A stretch of DNA of 64,000 nt from Pseudofrankia inefficax (GCF_000166135.1 NC_014666.1:4588001-4652000), one strand, 5' to 3'. Positions 42,010 through 50,935 are shown, numbered from the stretch's first letter. The notes: generated from the sequence alone by a model not told the origin. Made by a program: numbers and translations.

Positions 42010-44076
42010 ATGCACACCGAGACCGAAAGAGCTGGGTCGCGCGGGCCCTGGCGAAAACGAGCCAGGGCCCGCGGCCGCCGGGCACGCGCGCGGCGTCCGG
42101 TAACGGCGGACGGCCTGGCCGGTGCTCTCGCGTCCACGCCCGGTCCGCAACCAGCCGGTCCACAATCAGCCGGTCCACAATCAGCCGGAAATGCCCGCAC
42201 ACCCGGCCAGCCGGCCGTGGACGGTAAGCCCGTCCAGTCGGGCGGGCACGCGGGCCTTCGTTCCTATCTCCGCTTCATGTGGACGTTCCGCCGGTCGGTG
42301 CTCGCCGTCGTCGCCGTCTTCGTCGTCGCCGACATCGCGCTCGCGGTCATTCCGCTGTTCATCGGCCGGTTCGTCGCCGCGCTGGCGAGCACCCCGCACG
42401 GCCATGTAGTCGCCTTCACCACGGCGCTGATCGCCTGCAGCGTCTGCCACGACCTGTTCTGGCGGTCCGCCGAGCTGATGTACATGAAGTGGCTCAACCC
42501 GCGGGGCTACGACTACCAGAACCTGCTGTTCCGCCGGGTGATCGACCAGGAGTACCCGTACTTCGCCGGCCGGGCCACCGGCAAGGTGAGCGGCTACGCG
42601 CGCACGCTGGGGCAGGAGTTCCGGGACTTCCTGGACAATGTCTGCTTCAACTACGTGGAACTGGCCGTCAAGCTGCCGTCGATCGTGCTGATCATGTTCA
42701 CGGTGAACCTGCCGACCGGCCTGCTGTTCAGCGCGGCCATTCTGGTGATGCTTCTGGTCGGGCGGCGGACGGCGGCCCGTTCGGCCCGGGAGGAGAAGCG
42801 TTCGACCGACGTCAACGCGGAGATGGAAAGCTACATCATCGACGTCGTCGCGAACTTCGTCAGCGTGAAGTCCTTCCGCCGGGAGAATGACGAGCACCAG
42901 CTGGTCGTCGAACGCCGCCGGGACGTGGTCAGCGCGTCCAACCGGTCGATGTTCTGGGCCATCATGTTCTGGGGCTCGATGAGCCTGGTCGTGCGTTACC
43001 TGGTCTGGCCCGGCGCGCTTCTGCTGAACCTCTACCTCTATCTGCACCACGAGCTGACGATCGGCCAGCTGACCACCTTCCTGTCGGCGCTGCTCATCTT
43101 CTCGGACTTCATCTGGGGCGCGATCTGGGAGACCTCCCAGCTCAACCTGCGGCTGGCCCGGGTGGAAGAGGCGTACGCCTACCTGTTCGGCGACCGGGAC
43201 GTGCTGGACGACGACGCGTTCCCCGACCCGGACGCTCCGGGCCCGGAGGAGATTCCGGCCCAGGTGGCGGCGGACGTCCCCCGCCCGCCGGTCGCCGCGG
43301 TCCCGGCCCCGGCCGGGGGCGGCTCGCGGCCGCTGGGCCGCCTCGAACTGCGCGACATCACGTTCGCCTATCCGGACAACCCGGCGATCCGGGTGCTGGA
43401 CGGGGTGACGCTGACGATCGAGCCCCGGGAGAAGGTCGGCGTCGTCGGGCGGTCGGGCAGCGGCAAGACGACGCTGCTCAAGCTGCTGCTCGGCTACTAC
43501 CGGCTGCCGCTCGGGACGGTCGCGCTGGACGGCCGGACGATCCCGAACCGGCGGCTGGCCGCGGCGATCTCCTATGTGCCGCAGGACATCTCGCTGTTCC
43601 ACCGGTCGATCCGCGACAACATCACGTACGGGGCGCCCGGGGACCTCGAGGACGCCGACGTGCACGAGGCGGCCCGCCGGGCGCACGCGCACGAGTTCAT
43701 CGTCCGCGCCGCGCAGGGCTACGACACGCTGGTCGGCGAGCGGGGGATCAAGCTGTCCACCGGCCAGCGCCAGCGGATCGCGATCGCCCGCGCGCTGCTC
43801 GACCAGAAGCCGCTGCTGGTGCTGGACGAGGCGACGAGCGCCCTGGACAGCGAGAGCGAGCGGCTGGTCCAGCACGCCCTGGAGGGTCTCTGGGCGGACC
43901 GGACCGTGATCGCCGTCGCGCACCGGCTGTCCACGCTGCTGCGGATGGACCGCATCGTCGTCGTCGACAACGGCCGCATCGTCGAGCAGGGCAGCCACCA
44001 GCAGCTGCTGGACGCCCGGGGCGACTACCACCGTCTCTGGCAGCAGCAGTCCGGCGAAATGCTGGTCAGCGACTGA
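42010..44076 (+). CDS. ABC exporter half-transporter (fused TMD-NBD)
   Basis: A 688-residue exporter. The ~75-residue N-terminus is Arg/Ala/Pro-rich with a 15-base tandem repeat (42140-42184) encoding AGPQS-type units. Six helices follow (from FRRSVLAVVAVFVVADIALAV), then the ATPase: Walker A GRSGSGKTTLL, Q-loop SYVPQDISLF, signature LSTGQRQR (usual LSGGQ), Walker B LLVLDEATSALDS, switch VAHRLS. A Pro-rich linker precedes the ATPase domain. It should work as a homodimer or with an unlinked partner. I start at ATG 42010; an in-frame ATG at 41968 is also possible. Confidence 0.9.
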   Translation: MHTETERAGSRGPWRKRARARGRRARARRPVTADGLAGALASTPGPQPAGPQSAGPQSAGNARTPGQPAVDGKPVQSGGHAGLRSYLRFMWTFRRSVLAVVAVFVVADIALAVIPLFIGRFVAALASTPHGHVVAFTTALIACSVCHDLFWRSAELMYMKWLNPRGYDYQNLLFRRVIDQEYPYFAGRATGKVSGYARTLGQEFRDFLDNVCFNYVELAVKLPSIVLIMFTVNLPTGLLFSAAILVMLLVGRRTAARSAREEKRSTDVNAEMESYIIDVVANFVSVKSFRRENDEHQLVVERRRDVVSASNRSMFWAIMFWGSMSLVVRYLVWPGALLLNLYLYLHHELTIGQLTTFLSALLIFSDFIWGAIWETSQLNLRLARVEEAYAYLFGDRDVLDDDAFPDPDAPGPEEIPAQVAADVPRPPVAAVPAPAGGGSRPLGRLELRDITFAYPDNPAIRVLDGVTLTIEPREKVGVVGRSGSGKTTLLKLLLGYYRLPLGTVALDGRTIPNRRLAAAISYVPQDISLFHRSIRDNITYGAPGDLEDADVHEAARRAHAHEFIVRAAQGYDTLVGERGIKLSTGQRQRIAIARALLDQKPLLVLDEATSALDSESERLVQHALEGLWADRTVIAVAHRLSTLLRMDRIVVVDNGRIVEQGSHQQLLDARGDYHRLWQQQSGEMLVSD

Positions 44077-44093
44077 CCGAGTCAGCTTCCCGG

Positions 44094-44138
44094 CCCCGGC
44101 TATTCATCGTTAAACTGCGGTGTTTCCAATAGCCGGGG
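44094..44138. promoter_or_regulatory. 11-bp inverted repeat enclosing a -10-like box
   Basis: CCCCGGCTATT (44094-44104) and AATAGCCGGGG (44128-44138) are perfect complements around a 23-base loop that contains TAAACT (44111-44116). It sits between the exporter stop and the next ATG at 44154. It could be a terminator of the exporter gene or an operator-promoter for the next; no U-tract follows, which favours the latter. Confidence 0.5.
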
Positions 44139-44153
44139 TATCGGGGGGCCGAA

Positions 44154-44726
44154 ATGACCGGGTCAGGAACTGGCGGGACGGCGTCATCGAGCCAGCCGGG
44201 TGGCAGCGCGCCTGCCCAGGACGTCAACGCGGACGGCGCGGTCTCGGCCATCGAGATGATGAGCGGCTGGATCAACAACGCCGACGGCAAGATCGGCATC
44301 CTCGCCGCGGCGCTCGCGGTCCTCGGCGGCGCGGTGGCGAAGGACAAGGACACCATCTTCCGGATGTTCGGCGATCTGACCGGGCATGGGCACGGCGCCT
44401 TCGCCGTCCGCAACGGCCTGGCCGTGGCCTTCTTCTGCCTCGGCGTGATCGCGCTCGCGGTGGCCGCCTACAGCCTCTACCGCGGGATCCGGCCGCGCAC
44501 GCCGAACGACGGCCCGAGCCGCTTCTCCTATCCCCACCTGTCGACCATCACCGTCCAGGACGCGCTGGCGCTGTCCCCGGCGACCCAGCGCGAGGAGGCG
44601 TGGCGGCAGGCCCACACGCTCGCGGTCATCGCCATGGCGAAGTTCGGCAACTTCCGGCGCGCCCTCACCTTCGCCGGAATCGCCGCCCTGCTCTTCCTGG
44701 TCTGGATGTTCGTCCTGCCCAGCTGA
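44154..44726 (+). CDS. Three-helix membrane protein resembling Pycsar effectors (PycTM/DUF5706-like)
   Basis: A 190-residue protein with helices near residues 46-65 (IGILAAALAVLGGAV), 87-108 (NGLAVAFFCLGVIALAVAAYSLY) and 168-188 (FAGIAALLFLVWMFV). The opening GWINNADGKIGIL resembles the DTKAxxL element, and WRQAHTLAVIAMAKFGNFRRAL the late helix, of the PycTM (DUF5706) family, whose members disrupt the membrane on binding cyclic pyrimidines. No pyrimidine cyclase gene lies in this window, so it is either an orphan effector or a family relative with another role. GGGGGG lies upstream of the ATG. The assignment rests on motif pattern only. Confidence 0.5.
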   Translation: MTGSGTGGTASSSQPGGSAPAQDVNADGAVSAIEMMSGWINNADGKIGILAAALAVLGGAVAKDKDTIFRMFGDLTGHGHGAFAVRNGLAVAFFCLGVIALAVAAYSLYRGIRPRTPNDGPSRFSYPHLSTITVQDALALSPATQREEAWRQAHTLAVIAMAKFGNFRRALTFAGIAALLFLVWMFVLPS

Positions 44727-44773
44727 TGCCCCGGTGACCGCGACCGGGCCGGTCGTGCGCGCCGGTCCGGCGG

Positions 44774-45583
44774 TCAGTGGCCCCGGTCGAGCCAGCTCTG
44801 CCTCGCGGGAGCCTCCGCGCCGATGGTGGTCGCGCGGCCGTGGCCGGTGCGGACCGTCGTCGTCGCGGGCAGGCCCAGCAGCTGGCTCGTGATCGAGTCG
44901 ATGATGGTCGGGAAGTCGGAGAACGACCGGCCGGTCGCGCCCGGGCCGCCCTGGAACAGCGTGTCGCCGGTGAACACCGTGTTCAGGTCGGGCGCGTGGA
45001 GGGACACGCTGCCCCAGGTGTGGCCGGGCGTGTGCAGGGCGGTCAGGGTGACCGCGTCCGCGCCGGTGCCGACGGTGAACGCCTGGCCGGCCTCGATCTC
45101 GTGGTCGGGGGCGCGGCCGGGGTGGGTGCGGTCCCACAGCTCGCGGTCGGCCGGGTGCAGCCAGATCTGGGCGCCGGTCGCGGCGGCGACCGCCAGGGCC
45201 GCGTCGACGTGGTCGTCGTGGGCGTGGGTGCACAGGATCGCCGCGAGGTGGCGGTCGCCGACCGCGGCCACGATCGCCTTCGCGTCGTGCGGGGCGTCGA
45301 GGACGACGCACTCCTCGTCATCGCCGATCAGGTAGACGTTGTTGTCCACGTTCCACCGGCCGCCGTCGAGCGAGAAGACCCCCGAGGTGATCAGGTGGTC
45401 GATCCGGACCCGCCCGCCCGGCTGCGCGCCGTGCGCCGTACGGGCCCAGGCGACCGTGCGCGCCGAGTCGCCCGCCTCCGGCGCGGCCTCGGCCCCGTTC
45501 GAGGCGGCATCGCGGGCGTCGGGGCTCCCGTCGGCCGACACGGCGGCGGACCCGTCGGCGCCGCGCTCCCCCGGGGCGCACAT
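44774..45583 (-). CDS. Metallo-beta-lactamase-fold hydrolase beside MscR
   Basis: A 269-residue glyoxalase-II-like hydrolase. The zinc motif CTHAHDDHVDA gives His120, His122, Asp124 and His125; further ligands are in HTPGHTWGS and FTGDTLF. The first ~55 residues are Ala/Ser/Gly-rich and disordered. The ATG overlaps the TGA of the dehydrogenase gene by one base, so both are co-translated. A similar MBL gene follows mscR in M. tuberculosis (Rv2260, from memory). Hydrolysis of S-formylmycothiol or another mycothiol thioester is the natural inference. Confidence 0.85.
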   Translation of the reverse strand: MCAPGERGADGSAAVSADGSPDARDAASNGAEAAPEAGDSARTVAWARTAHGAQPGGRVRIDHLITSGVFSLDGGRWNVDNNVYLIGDDEECVVLDAPHDAKAIVAAVGDRHLAAILCTHAHDDHVDAALAVAAATGAQIWLHPADRELWDRTHPGRAPDHEIEAGQAFTVGTGADAVTLTALHTPGHTWGSVSLHAPDLNTVFTGDTLFQGGPGATGRSFSDFPTIIDSITSQLLGLPATTTVRTGHGRATTIGAEAPARQSWLDRGH

Positions 45584-46668
45584 CAGAGCATCACCACCGA
45601 GCGCAGGACGTCGCCGCGCTTCATCGCGTCGAAGGCGGCCTCGACGTCGGTGAGGGCGATCTTCTCGGAGACGAACGTGTCCAGCGGCAGCCGGCCCTGC
45701 AGGTAGAGGTCGATGAGCATCGGGAAGTCGCGGTCGGGCAGGCAGTCGCCGTACCAGGAGGACTTCAGCCGGCCGCCGCGGCCGAAGACGTCGAGCAGCG
45801 GGAGCTCCAGCGTCATGTCCGGCGTCGGGACGCCCACGAGGACGACCGTGCCGGCGAGGTCGCGGGCGTAGAACGCCTGCTTCCAGGTCTCCGGGCGCCC
45901 GACCGCGTCGATGACGACGTCGGCGCCGAAGCCACCGGTCAGCGCCTGGATGGCGGCCACCGGGTCGCCGCTGCGTGAGTTGACCGTGTGGGTCGCGCCC
46001 AGCGTCGTCGCGAGGGCCAGCTTCCGGTCGTCCACGTCCACCGCGATGATCTTCGCGGCGCCGGCGAGACGCGCGCCGGCGATCGCGGCGCCGCCGACGC
46101 CGCCGCAGCCGATCACGGCCACGCTGTCGCCCCGGCCGACCTCGCCGGTGTTCATCGCCGCCCCGAGGCCGGCCATGACCCCGCAGCCGAGCAGGCCGGC
46201 GACCTCCGGCGGGGCGGCCGGGTCGACCTTGGTGCACTGGCCGGCGGCGACCAGCGTCGTCTCCAGGAACGCGCCGATCCCGAGCGCCGGCGACAGCGCG
46301 GTGCCGTCCTCGAGGGTCATCTTCTGGGTGGCGTTCGCGGTGTCGAAGCAGTACCAGGGCCGGCCCCGCTGGCAGGCGCGGCACTGCCCGCAGACGGCGC
46401 GCCAGTTCAGCACCACGTAGTCCCCGGGCACGACGTTCGTGACGCCAGGGCCGACCTCGCTGACGACCCCGGCGGCCTCGTGGCCGAGCAGGAACGGGTA
46501 GTCGTCGGAGATCCCGCCCTCGCGGTAGTGGAAGTCGGTGTGGCAGACCCCGCAGGCCTTGACGTCGACACTCACCTCACCGGGGCCGGGATCCGGCACG
46601 ACGACGGTGCGCAGCTCGACCGGCGCGCCCTTGCGCATCGACACGACGCCCTTGACCTGACGGCTCAC
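45583..46668 (-). CDS. mscR: S-(hydroxymethyl)mycothiol dehydrogenase (MscR-like)
   Basis: A 361-residue zinc alcohol dehydrogenase of class III type that oxidises the formaldehyde-mycothiol adduct with NAD. Catalytic zinc ligands are Cys42 (CGVCHTDF), His63/Glu64 (LGHEAAG) and a later Cys in LLGCGVMAG; the structural zinc Cys are at 93, 96, 99 and 107 ([15 protein letters not shown]). The NAD site is GCGGVGGAA with DVDDRK after it. Length equals M. tuberculosis MscR. The start GTG 46668 follows GGAGGA on the minus strand. Together with mshC it points to mycothiol-based thiol chemistry. Confidence 0.9.
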   Translation of the reverse strand: MSRQVKGVVSMRKGAPVELRTVVVPDPGPGEVSVDVKACGVCHTDFHYREGGISDDYPFLLGHEAAGVVSEVGPGVTNVVPGDYVVLNWRAVCGQCRACQRGRPWYCFDTANATQKMTLEDGTALSPALGIGAFLETTLVAAGQCTKVDPAAPPEVAGLLGCGVMAGLGAAMNTGEVGRGDSVAVIGCGGVGGAAIAGARLAGAAKIIAVDVDDRKLALATTLGATHTVNSRSGDPVAAIQALTGGFGADVVIDAVGRPETWKQAFYARDLAGTVVLVGVPTPDMTLELPLLDVFGRGGRLKSSWYGDCLPDRDFPMLIDLYLQGRLPLDTFVSEKIALTDVEAAFDAMKRGDVLRSVVML

Positions 46669-46943
46669 CGCTCGTCCTCCGCTCGCCTCGACCGCGTGAT
46701 GGCGTTCACCCGGTCCTTGGTCATCGTCACGTGCTGGCCACGCCGAAGCAACGTCCGCGTGTCCCGCGGCGCGAAGTCGGCCGTGCCCCGAGGGCCCCAG
46801 TGCCGGGAGTGGACGGTGCTCGGCGCGGACGGGCGCCGAGGCGGCCGGTCCGCGCGTGGCCCGGCGTCGACGGGCCCGGCCGGCCGGGCCCAGATTACGC
46901 AAGATCGGCCTGAAACAATAGAGCAGTATTCCCATCAAGTATG
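46669..46943. other. Gap between divergent mscR and sulfonate operons
   Basis: 275 bases with no supported gene. The last ~60 bases are AT-rich and lead into the promoter of the sulfonate lipoprotein gene. Confidence 0.4.
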
Positions 46944-46973
46944 TTGACAAACAACTGACTTAACTGCTTCAGT
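46944..46973 (+). promoter_or_regulatory. Promoter of the sulfonate operon with TGACTTAAC site
   Basis: A -35 box TTGACA (46944-46949) is followed by a poor -10 candidate TTCAGT (46968-46973). Between them lies TGACTTAAC (46956-46964). The block AAACArYTGACTTAAC recurs upstream of the second dioxygenase gene at 51685-51700. A bound regulator in this spacer would block transcription. Confidence 0.5.
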
Positions 46974-47064
46974 GGGCACGTCAAAGCGCCGGCCGATCCG
47001 TCGGGCGCATTCCCCCAGCCGCGCCGGGGCGCCGCGCGGTATTCCACCCCTCCCAAGGAGTCCC

Positions 47065-48183
47065 GTGGTCACGCCTGCCCTCCGGGCCGGCCGAGGCCGG
47101 TTCGCGCCGGCCGTTTTCCGGCCTCGGCACCCAGCCAGGCCGGCGGCGGCCCGGCCGCGCCGCGCCGTCGTCCTGGCCGCCCTCGGCGCCTTCCTCGCCG
47201 TCACCGCACTGGCCGCCTGCGGCTCCAGCTCCGGCTCCAGCGGCTCGGGCGGCGCCTCGGCGGCCGCGACCAGCTACCCGACGGCCATCCCGGCCGGGAC
47301 CAGGCTGCGCGTCGGCGACCAGAGCCAGCTGAAGCCGGCGCTCGACCTGTCCGGCCAGAGCGCCGGCACGCCGTACGCGCTCAGCTGGTCGACGTTCGCG
47401 TCCGGCCCGCTGCTGCTGGAGGCCTTCCGCGCCGGCGCCGTCGACGTCGGCTACGTCGCGGACACCCCGCCGGTGCTCGCGGCGGCCTCCGGCCAGGACC
47501 TCGCGGTGATCGCCACCTGGCACAACCCGCCGGGCCAGCTGGTCCTCGCCACGAAGCCGGGCAGCGACATCCACTCGGTGGCGGACCTGAAGGGCAGGAA
47601 GGTCGCGATCACCACCGGCACCATCCTGCAGGCCTACCTGCTGCGCTCGCTCGACGCGGCGCACCTGGCCCAGAAGGACGTCAGCCCGGTCAACCTGGCG
47701 ATCACCGACATCTCCAGCGCCCTGGCCCGCGGCGACGTCGACGCCGGCGTCGTGCCCGAGCCGCTGGCCAGCACGTACCTGAGCGCCAACCCGACCGCCC
47801 ACAAGGTCACCGGCGCCGACGCGTCGCCGGTCACCCAGTACCTGATCACGACCCACAAGGTGCTGTCCGACCCGGCGAAGGCGGCCGCGCTCGGCGACTT
47901 CGTGGCGCGCTGGGTGAAGGCCGCGGGCTGGCGCGACGGCCACACGTCCGAGTTCATCCAGAAGTACTACGTCGACCAGCAGAAGGTGCCCGCGGCCACC
48001 GCGAAGGTCCTCGTCGGCACCGGTGTGCCGTCGGCGTTCGTCCCGATCGACGCGACGAGCGTCGGCGCCGCCCAGAAACTCGCCGACCTTTTCTTCTCCA
48101 GCGGGGTTCTCCCCAGGAAGGTCGACATCTCCAAGGTTTTCGACGCCCGTTACAACGCCGCGGTCAAGGAGGCCCAGCAATGA
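47065..48183 (+). CDS. Sulfonate/nitrate-type substrate-binding lipoprotein
   Basis: A 372-residue periplasmic-type binding protein anchored as a lipoprotein (signal helix VVLAALGAFLAVTALAAC, Cys52). The mature domain is the TauA/SsuA/NMT1 type: RLRVGDQSQLKPALDLSGQ, DVGYVADTPPVLAAASGQDLAVIATWHN, VADLKGRKVAITTGTILQAYLLR and DVDAGVVPEPLASTYL. A Ser/Gly linker follows the Cys. The GTG 47065 start has AAGGAG 4 bases upstream. The gene overlaps the dioxygenase gene (ATGA). It is probably the capture protein for a sulfonate or sulfate ester. Confidence 0.85.
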   Translation: MVTPALRAGRGRFAPAVFRPRHPARPAAARPRRAVVLAALGAFLAVTALAACGSSSGSSGSGGASAAATSYPTAIPAGTRLRVGDQSQLKPALDLSGQSAGTPYALSWSTFASGPLLLEAFRAGAVDVGYVADTPPVLAAASGQDLAVIATWHNPPGQLVLATKPGSDIHSVADLKGRKVAITTGTILQAYLLRSLDAAHLAQKDVSPVNLAITDISSALARGDVDAGVVPEPLASTYLSANPTAHKVTGADASPVTQYLITTHKVLSDPAKAAALGDFVARWVKAAGWRDGHTSEFIQKYYVDQQKVPAATAKVLVGTGVPSAFVPIDATSVGAAQKLADLFFSSGVLPRKVDISKVFDARYNAAVKEAQQ

Positions 48184-49094
48184 CGCTCACCCAGGAATCC
48201 GCCACGTCGGTCAGCCTCGACGTGCGGCCGTTGTCCGGGTACATCGGCGCCGAGATCCACGGCGTGGACCTCACCCGGCCGCTGGCGCCCGAGGTCGTCG
48301 CCGAGATCCGGGCCACCCTGCTGAAGTGGAAGGTCGTCTTCTTCCGCGACCAGCACGTCACCCCGGCCCAGCAGATCGCGTTCGGCCGCCAGTTCGGCCA
48401 GGTCACGCCGGGCCACCCGACGCTGCCGACGCTGGAGGGCCACCCGGAGATCTTCCCGCTGGACAGCAAGAGCTACGACGCCGCCGAGGGGATCAGCGTC
48501 AAGAGCCTCTGGCACACCGACGTGACGTTCGTGCACAACCCGCCGATGGGCTCGATCCTGCGCGGCGTCGTCATCCCGCCGTACGGCGGCGACACCCAGT
48601 GGACGAACCTGGTCACCGCCTACGAGACGCTGTCCGAGCCGCTGCGCGCGTTCATCGACGGCCTGCACGCCGTGCACGTCAACCAGCTGCACCTGGAGCA
48701 CGGTGATGGCGCGAAGCTGCTCGCGATGTTCTCGAAGAAGTCCTTCGAAAGCATTCACCCGGTGGTGCGGGTGCACCCGGAGACCGGCGAGCGGGCACTG
48801 TTCGTCAATCCGAACTTCACCCAGCGGATCGTCGAGCTGAGCAACACCGAGAGCGCGCAGATCCTGAGCCTGCTGTACCAGCACCTGGCCACGCCGGCCT
48901 TCACGGTCCGGTTCCGCTGGGAGCCGGACAGCGTCGCGTTCTGGGACAACCGGGCCACCGCCCACCTCGTCCCGACCGACTACGGCCACCTCGGCCACGA
49001 GCGGGTCATGCACCGGATCACCCTGGCCGGCGACATCCCGGTCGGCGTGCACGGCGAGCAGTCCGAGACCCGCGAGGGCGGGTCGTTCGCGTGA
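48180..49094 (+). CDS. TauD/TfdA-family alpha-ketoglutarate dioxygenase 1
   Basis: A 304-residue non-haem Fe(II) dioxygenase. The iron triad is His112-x-Asp114 (LWHTDVTF) and His262 (WDNRATAHLVPTD), with Arg279 (VMHRITLAGD) to hold alpha-ketoglutarate. Such enzymes split sulfonates or sulfate esters to release sulfite or sulfate. The start overlaps the lipoprotein gene (ATGA) and the end overlaps the permease GTG. It is close to the enzyme at 51742, about 60-70% by eye. Confidence 0.88.
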   Translation: MTLTQESATSVSLDVRPLSGYIGAEIHGVDLTRPLAPEVVAEIRATLLKWKVVFFRDQHVTPAQQIAFGRQFGQVTPGHPTLPTLEGHPEIFPLDSKSYDAAEGISVKSLWHTDVTFVHNPPMGSILRGVVIPPYGGDTQWTNLVTAYETLSEPLRAFIDGLHAVHVNQLHLEHGDGAKLLAMFSKKSFESIHPVVRVHPETGERALFVNPNFTQRIVELSNTESAQILSLLYQHLATPAFTVRFRWEPDSVAFWDNRATAHLVPTDYGHLGHERVMHRITLAGDIPVGVHGEQSETREGGSFA

Positions 49095-49996
49095 CGTCGC
49101 TCGCCCTCGACGGCTCCGGCCGCGCGGCGCCGGCCGGGCCGGCCGGCGCCGCGGCAGGGGATCCGGCGGCGGCCGGCCCGGCGGCGGGGCTGGTCGAGAT
49201 CGCGCTGGCGGACCCGCTGCGGCCGGCCCGCCGGCCGGTGCCGAAGTCGCTGCGCCGGCTGCTCGGGCCGGTGCTGCTGGTCGCGTTCTGGCAGCTCGGC
49301 TCGTCGACCGGGCTGATCCAGCCGGACATCCTCGCCGGGCCGTGGACCGTCCTGCACACCGGCTACTCGCTGGCCGCCGACGGCACGCTGGGGCACAACC
49401 TGGCGATCTCGCTGCGGCGGGTCGCGCTCGGCCTGCTGTTCGGGGTCGCCGCCGCGGTGGTGCTGGCAGTCGTGGCCGGGCTGTTCCAGCTCGGCGAGGA
49501 CCTCGTCGACGCGCCGGTGCAGATCCTGCGGGCCGTGCCGATCCTCGGCCTGGTGCCGCTGGCGATCCTCTGGTTCGGCATCGGCGAGCACGTGAAGGTC
49601 TTCCTGGTCGCGCTCGGCACCGCGTTCCCCGTCTACATCAACACGTTCGCGGCCATCCGCGGCGTCGACGGGCGGTTCGTCGAGCTGGCCCGCACCGTCC
49701 GGCTCGGCCGGCTCGCGCTGATCCGCCGCGTCGTGCTGCCGGGCGCGCTGCCCGGGTTCCTGGTCGGCCTGCGGTTCGCGTTGACCATCTCGTGGCTGAT
49801 CCTCGTGGTCAGCGAGCAGATCAACGCCTCCAGCGGCATCGGCTACCTGATGGACCAGGCCCGCACGTTCGGCCAGACCGACGTGATCGTCGTCGGCCTC
49901 GCCGTCTACGGCGTGCTCGGCCTGCTCTCCGACGCGCTCGTCCGCCTGCTCGAACGCCGCGCGCTGGCCTGGCGCCGAGGCCTGGAGGCAACATGA
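49091..49996 (+). CDS. Sulfonate-type ABC permease (SsuC/TauC-like)
   Basis: A 301-residue BPD-type permease with about six helices. The cytoplasmic loop RTVRLGRLALIRRVVLPGALPGFLVGLRFALTISWL carries the EAA-type contact for the ATPase. A ~50-residue Ala/Gly-rich N-terminus precedes the first helix. Start GTG 49091 overlaps the previous stop. It sits in one coupled operon with the ATPase. Confidence 0.88.
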   Translation: MTSLALDGSGRAAPAGPAGAAAGDPAAAGPAAGLVEIALADPLRPARRPVPKSLRRLLGPVLLVAFWQLGSSTGLIQPDILAGPWTVLHTGYSLAADGTLGHNLAISLRRVALGLLFGVAAAVVLAVVAGLFQLGEDLVDAPVQILRAVPILGLVPLAILWFGIGEHVKVFLVALGTAFPVYINTFAAIRGVDGRFVELARTVRLGRLALIRRVVLPGALPGFLVGLRFALTISWLILVVSEQINASSGIGYLMDQARTFGQTDVIVVGLAVYGVLGLLSDALVRLLERRALAWRRGLEAT

Positions 49997-50883
49997 CCAC
50001 GCAGACGACGTCCCGCGCGCCCGCCCTCGCCGTCGTCCCGGCGCCCGCTCCCGCACCAGCCGCCGCGGCCGGTGACCCGGAGGGGCCCGCGGTGCGGGTC
50101 CGGGACGTCCGCCGCGAGTTCGGCGGGCGGGTCGTACTCGACGGGATCGACCTCGACATCGCGGCGGGCGAGTTCGTCGCGCTGCTCGGCCGGTCCGGCT
50201 CGGGCAAGAGCACCCTGCTGCGGATCCTCGCCGGCCTCGACGCCGGGGCGACCGGGCGCGCGACCGTGCCCGAGCGCAACGCGGTCGTCTTCCAGGACCC
50301 ACGGCTGCTGCCCTGGGCGCGGGTGGCCGACAACGTGACCCTCGGTCTGAAGGGCCGCGAGGCCCGCGGCCAGGCCCGGGACGCGCTCGCCGAGGTCGGC
50401 CTCGCCGGCCGGGAGCGGGACTGGCCGGCGACGCTGTCCGGCGGCGAGGCGCAGCGCGCCGCGCTCGCCCGCGCGCTGGTCCGCTCCCCCGGCCTGCTGC
50501 TGCTCGACGAGCCGTTCGGCGCGCTGGACGCGCTGACCCGGATCCGGATGCACCGGCTGCTGCGTGACCTGTGCCGGCGGCACCGCCCGGCGGTGCTGCT
50601 CGTGACCCACGACGTCGACGAGGCGATCCTGCTCGCCGACCGGGTCGCCGTCCTCACCGACGGGCGACTCTCCTACGACGAGCGGGTCAGGCTCTCACAT
50701 GACGAGCAGGGGCGGCTCTCACACGACGAGCAGGGGCGGCTCTCCGGACCGCGCCACCGGTCCGACCCGGAGTTCGCCGCGCTGCGGGCCCGGCTGCTCG
50801 CCGAGCTCGGCGTCACCGACGACGAGGCCGAGAGCCGCCCGGGCGCCGCACCCGGCGCCGCGGCGGAGATCGGGGACGCCTAG
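49993..50883 (+). CDS. Sulfonate-type ABC ATPase (SsuB/TauB-like)
   Basis: A 296-residue ATPase. Walker A LGRSGSGKSTLL, Q-loop VFQDPRLLPW, signature LSGGEAQR, Walker B LLLLDEPFGALDA and switch VTHDVDEAI match SsuB/TauB. Near residue 226 an 8-residue unit LSxDExxR occurs three times, encoded by 24-base repeats (50668-50739). The start ATG 49993 overlaps the permease stop. The tail is Ala/Glu-rich. Confidence 0.88.
   Translation: MTTQTTSRAPALAVVPAPAPAPAAAAGDPEGPAVRVRDVRREFGGRVVLDGIDLDIAAGEFVALLGRSGSGKSTLLRILAGLDAGATGRATVPERNAVVFQDPRLLPWARVADNVTLGLKGREARGQARDALAEVGLAGRERDWPATLSGGEAQRAALARALVRSPGLLLLDEPFGALDALTRIRMHRLLRDLCRRHRPAVLLVTHDVDEAILLADRVAVLTDGRLSYDERVRLSHDEQGRLSHDEQGRLSGPRHRSDPEFAALRARLLAELGVTDDEAESRPGAAPGAAAEIGDA
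50668..50739 (+). repeat. Three 24-base repeats within the sulfonate ATPase gene
   Basis: Units 50668-50691 (LSYDERVR), 50692-50715 and 50716-50739 (both LSHDEQGR); the last two differ by one silent base. Unit length is a multiple of three, so copy number can vary without a frameshift. Confidence 0.8.
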
Positions 50884-50935
50884 GCTGCGGGACGGGTTAG
50901 CGACAGGCGCGCCCGCCGGCGATCCGGAGCGGACC

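Noticed and set aside
42010-46668. Exporter, PycTM-like and MBL/dehydrogenase genes as one defence island
   Set aside because: The MBL/dehydrogenase pair is on the other strand and fits formaldehyde detoxification. No nuclease, cyclase or toxin gene is present, so only the PycTM-like gene is kept as a candidate.
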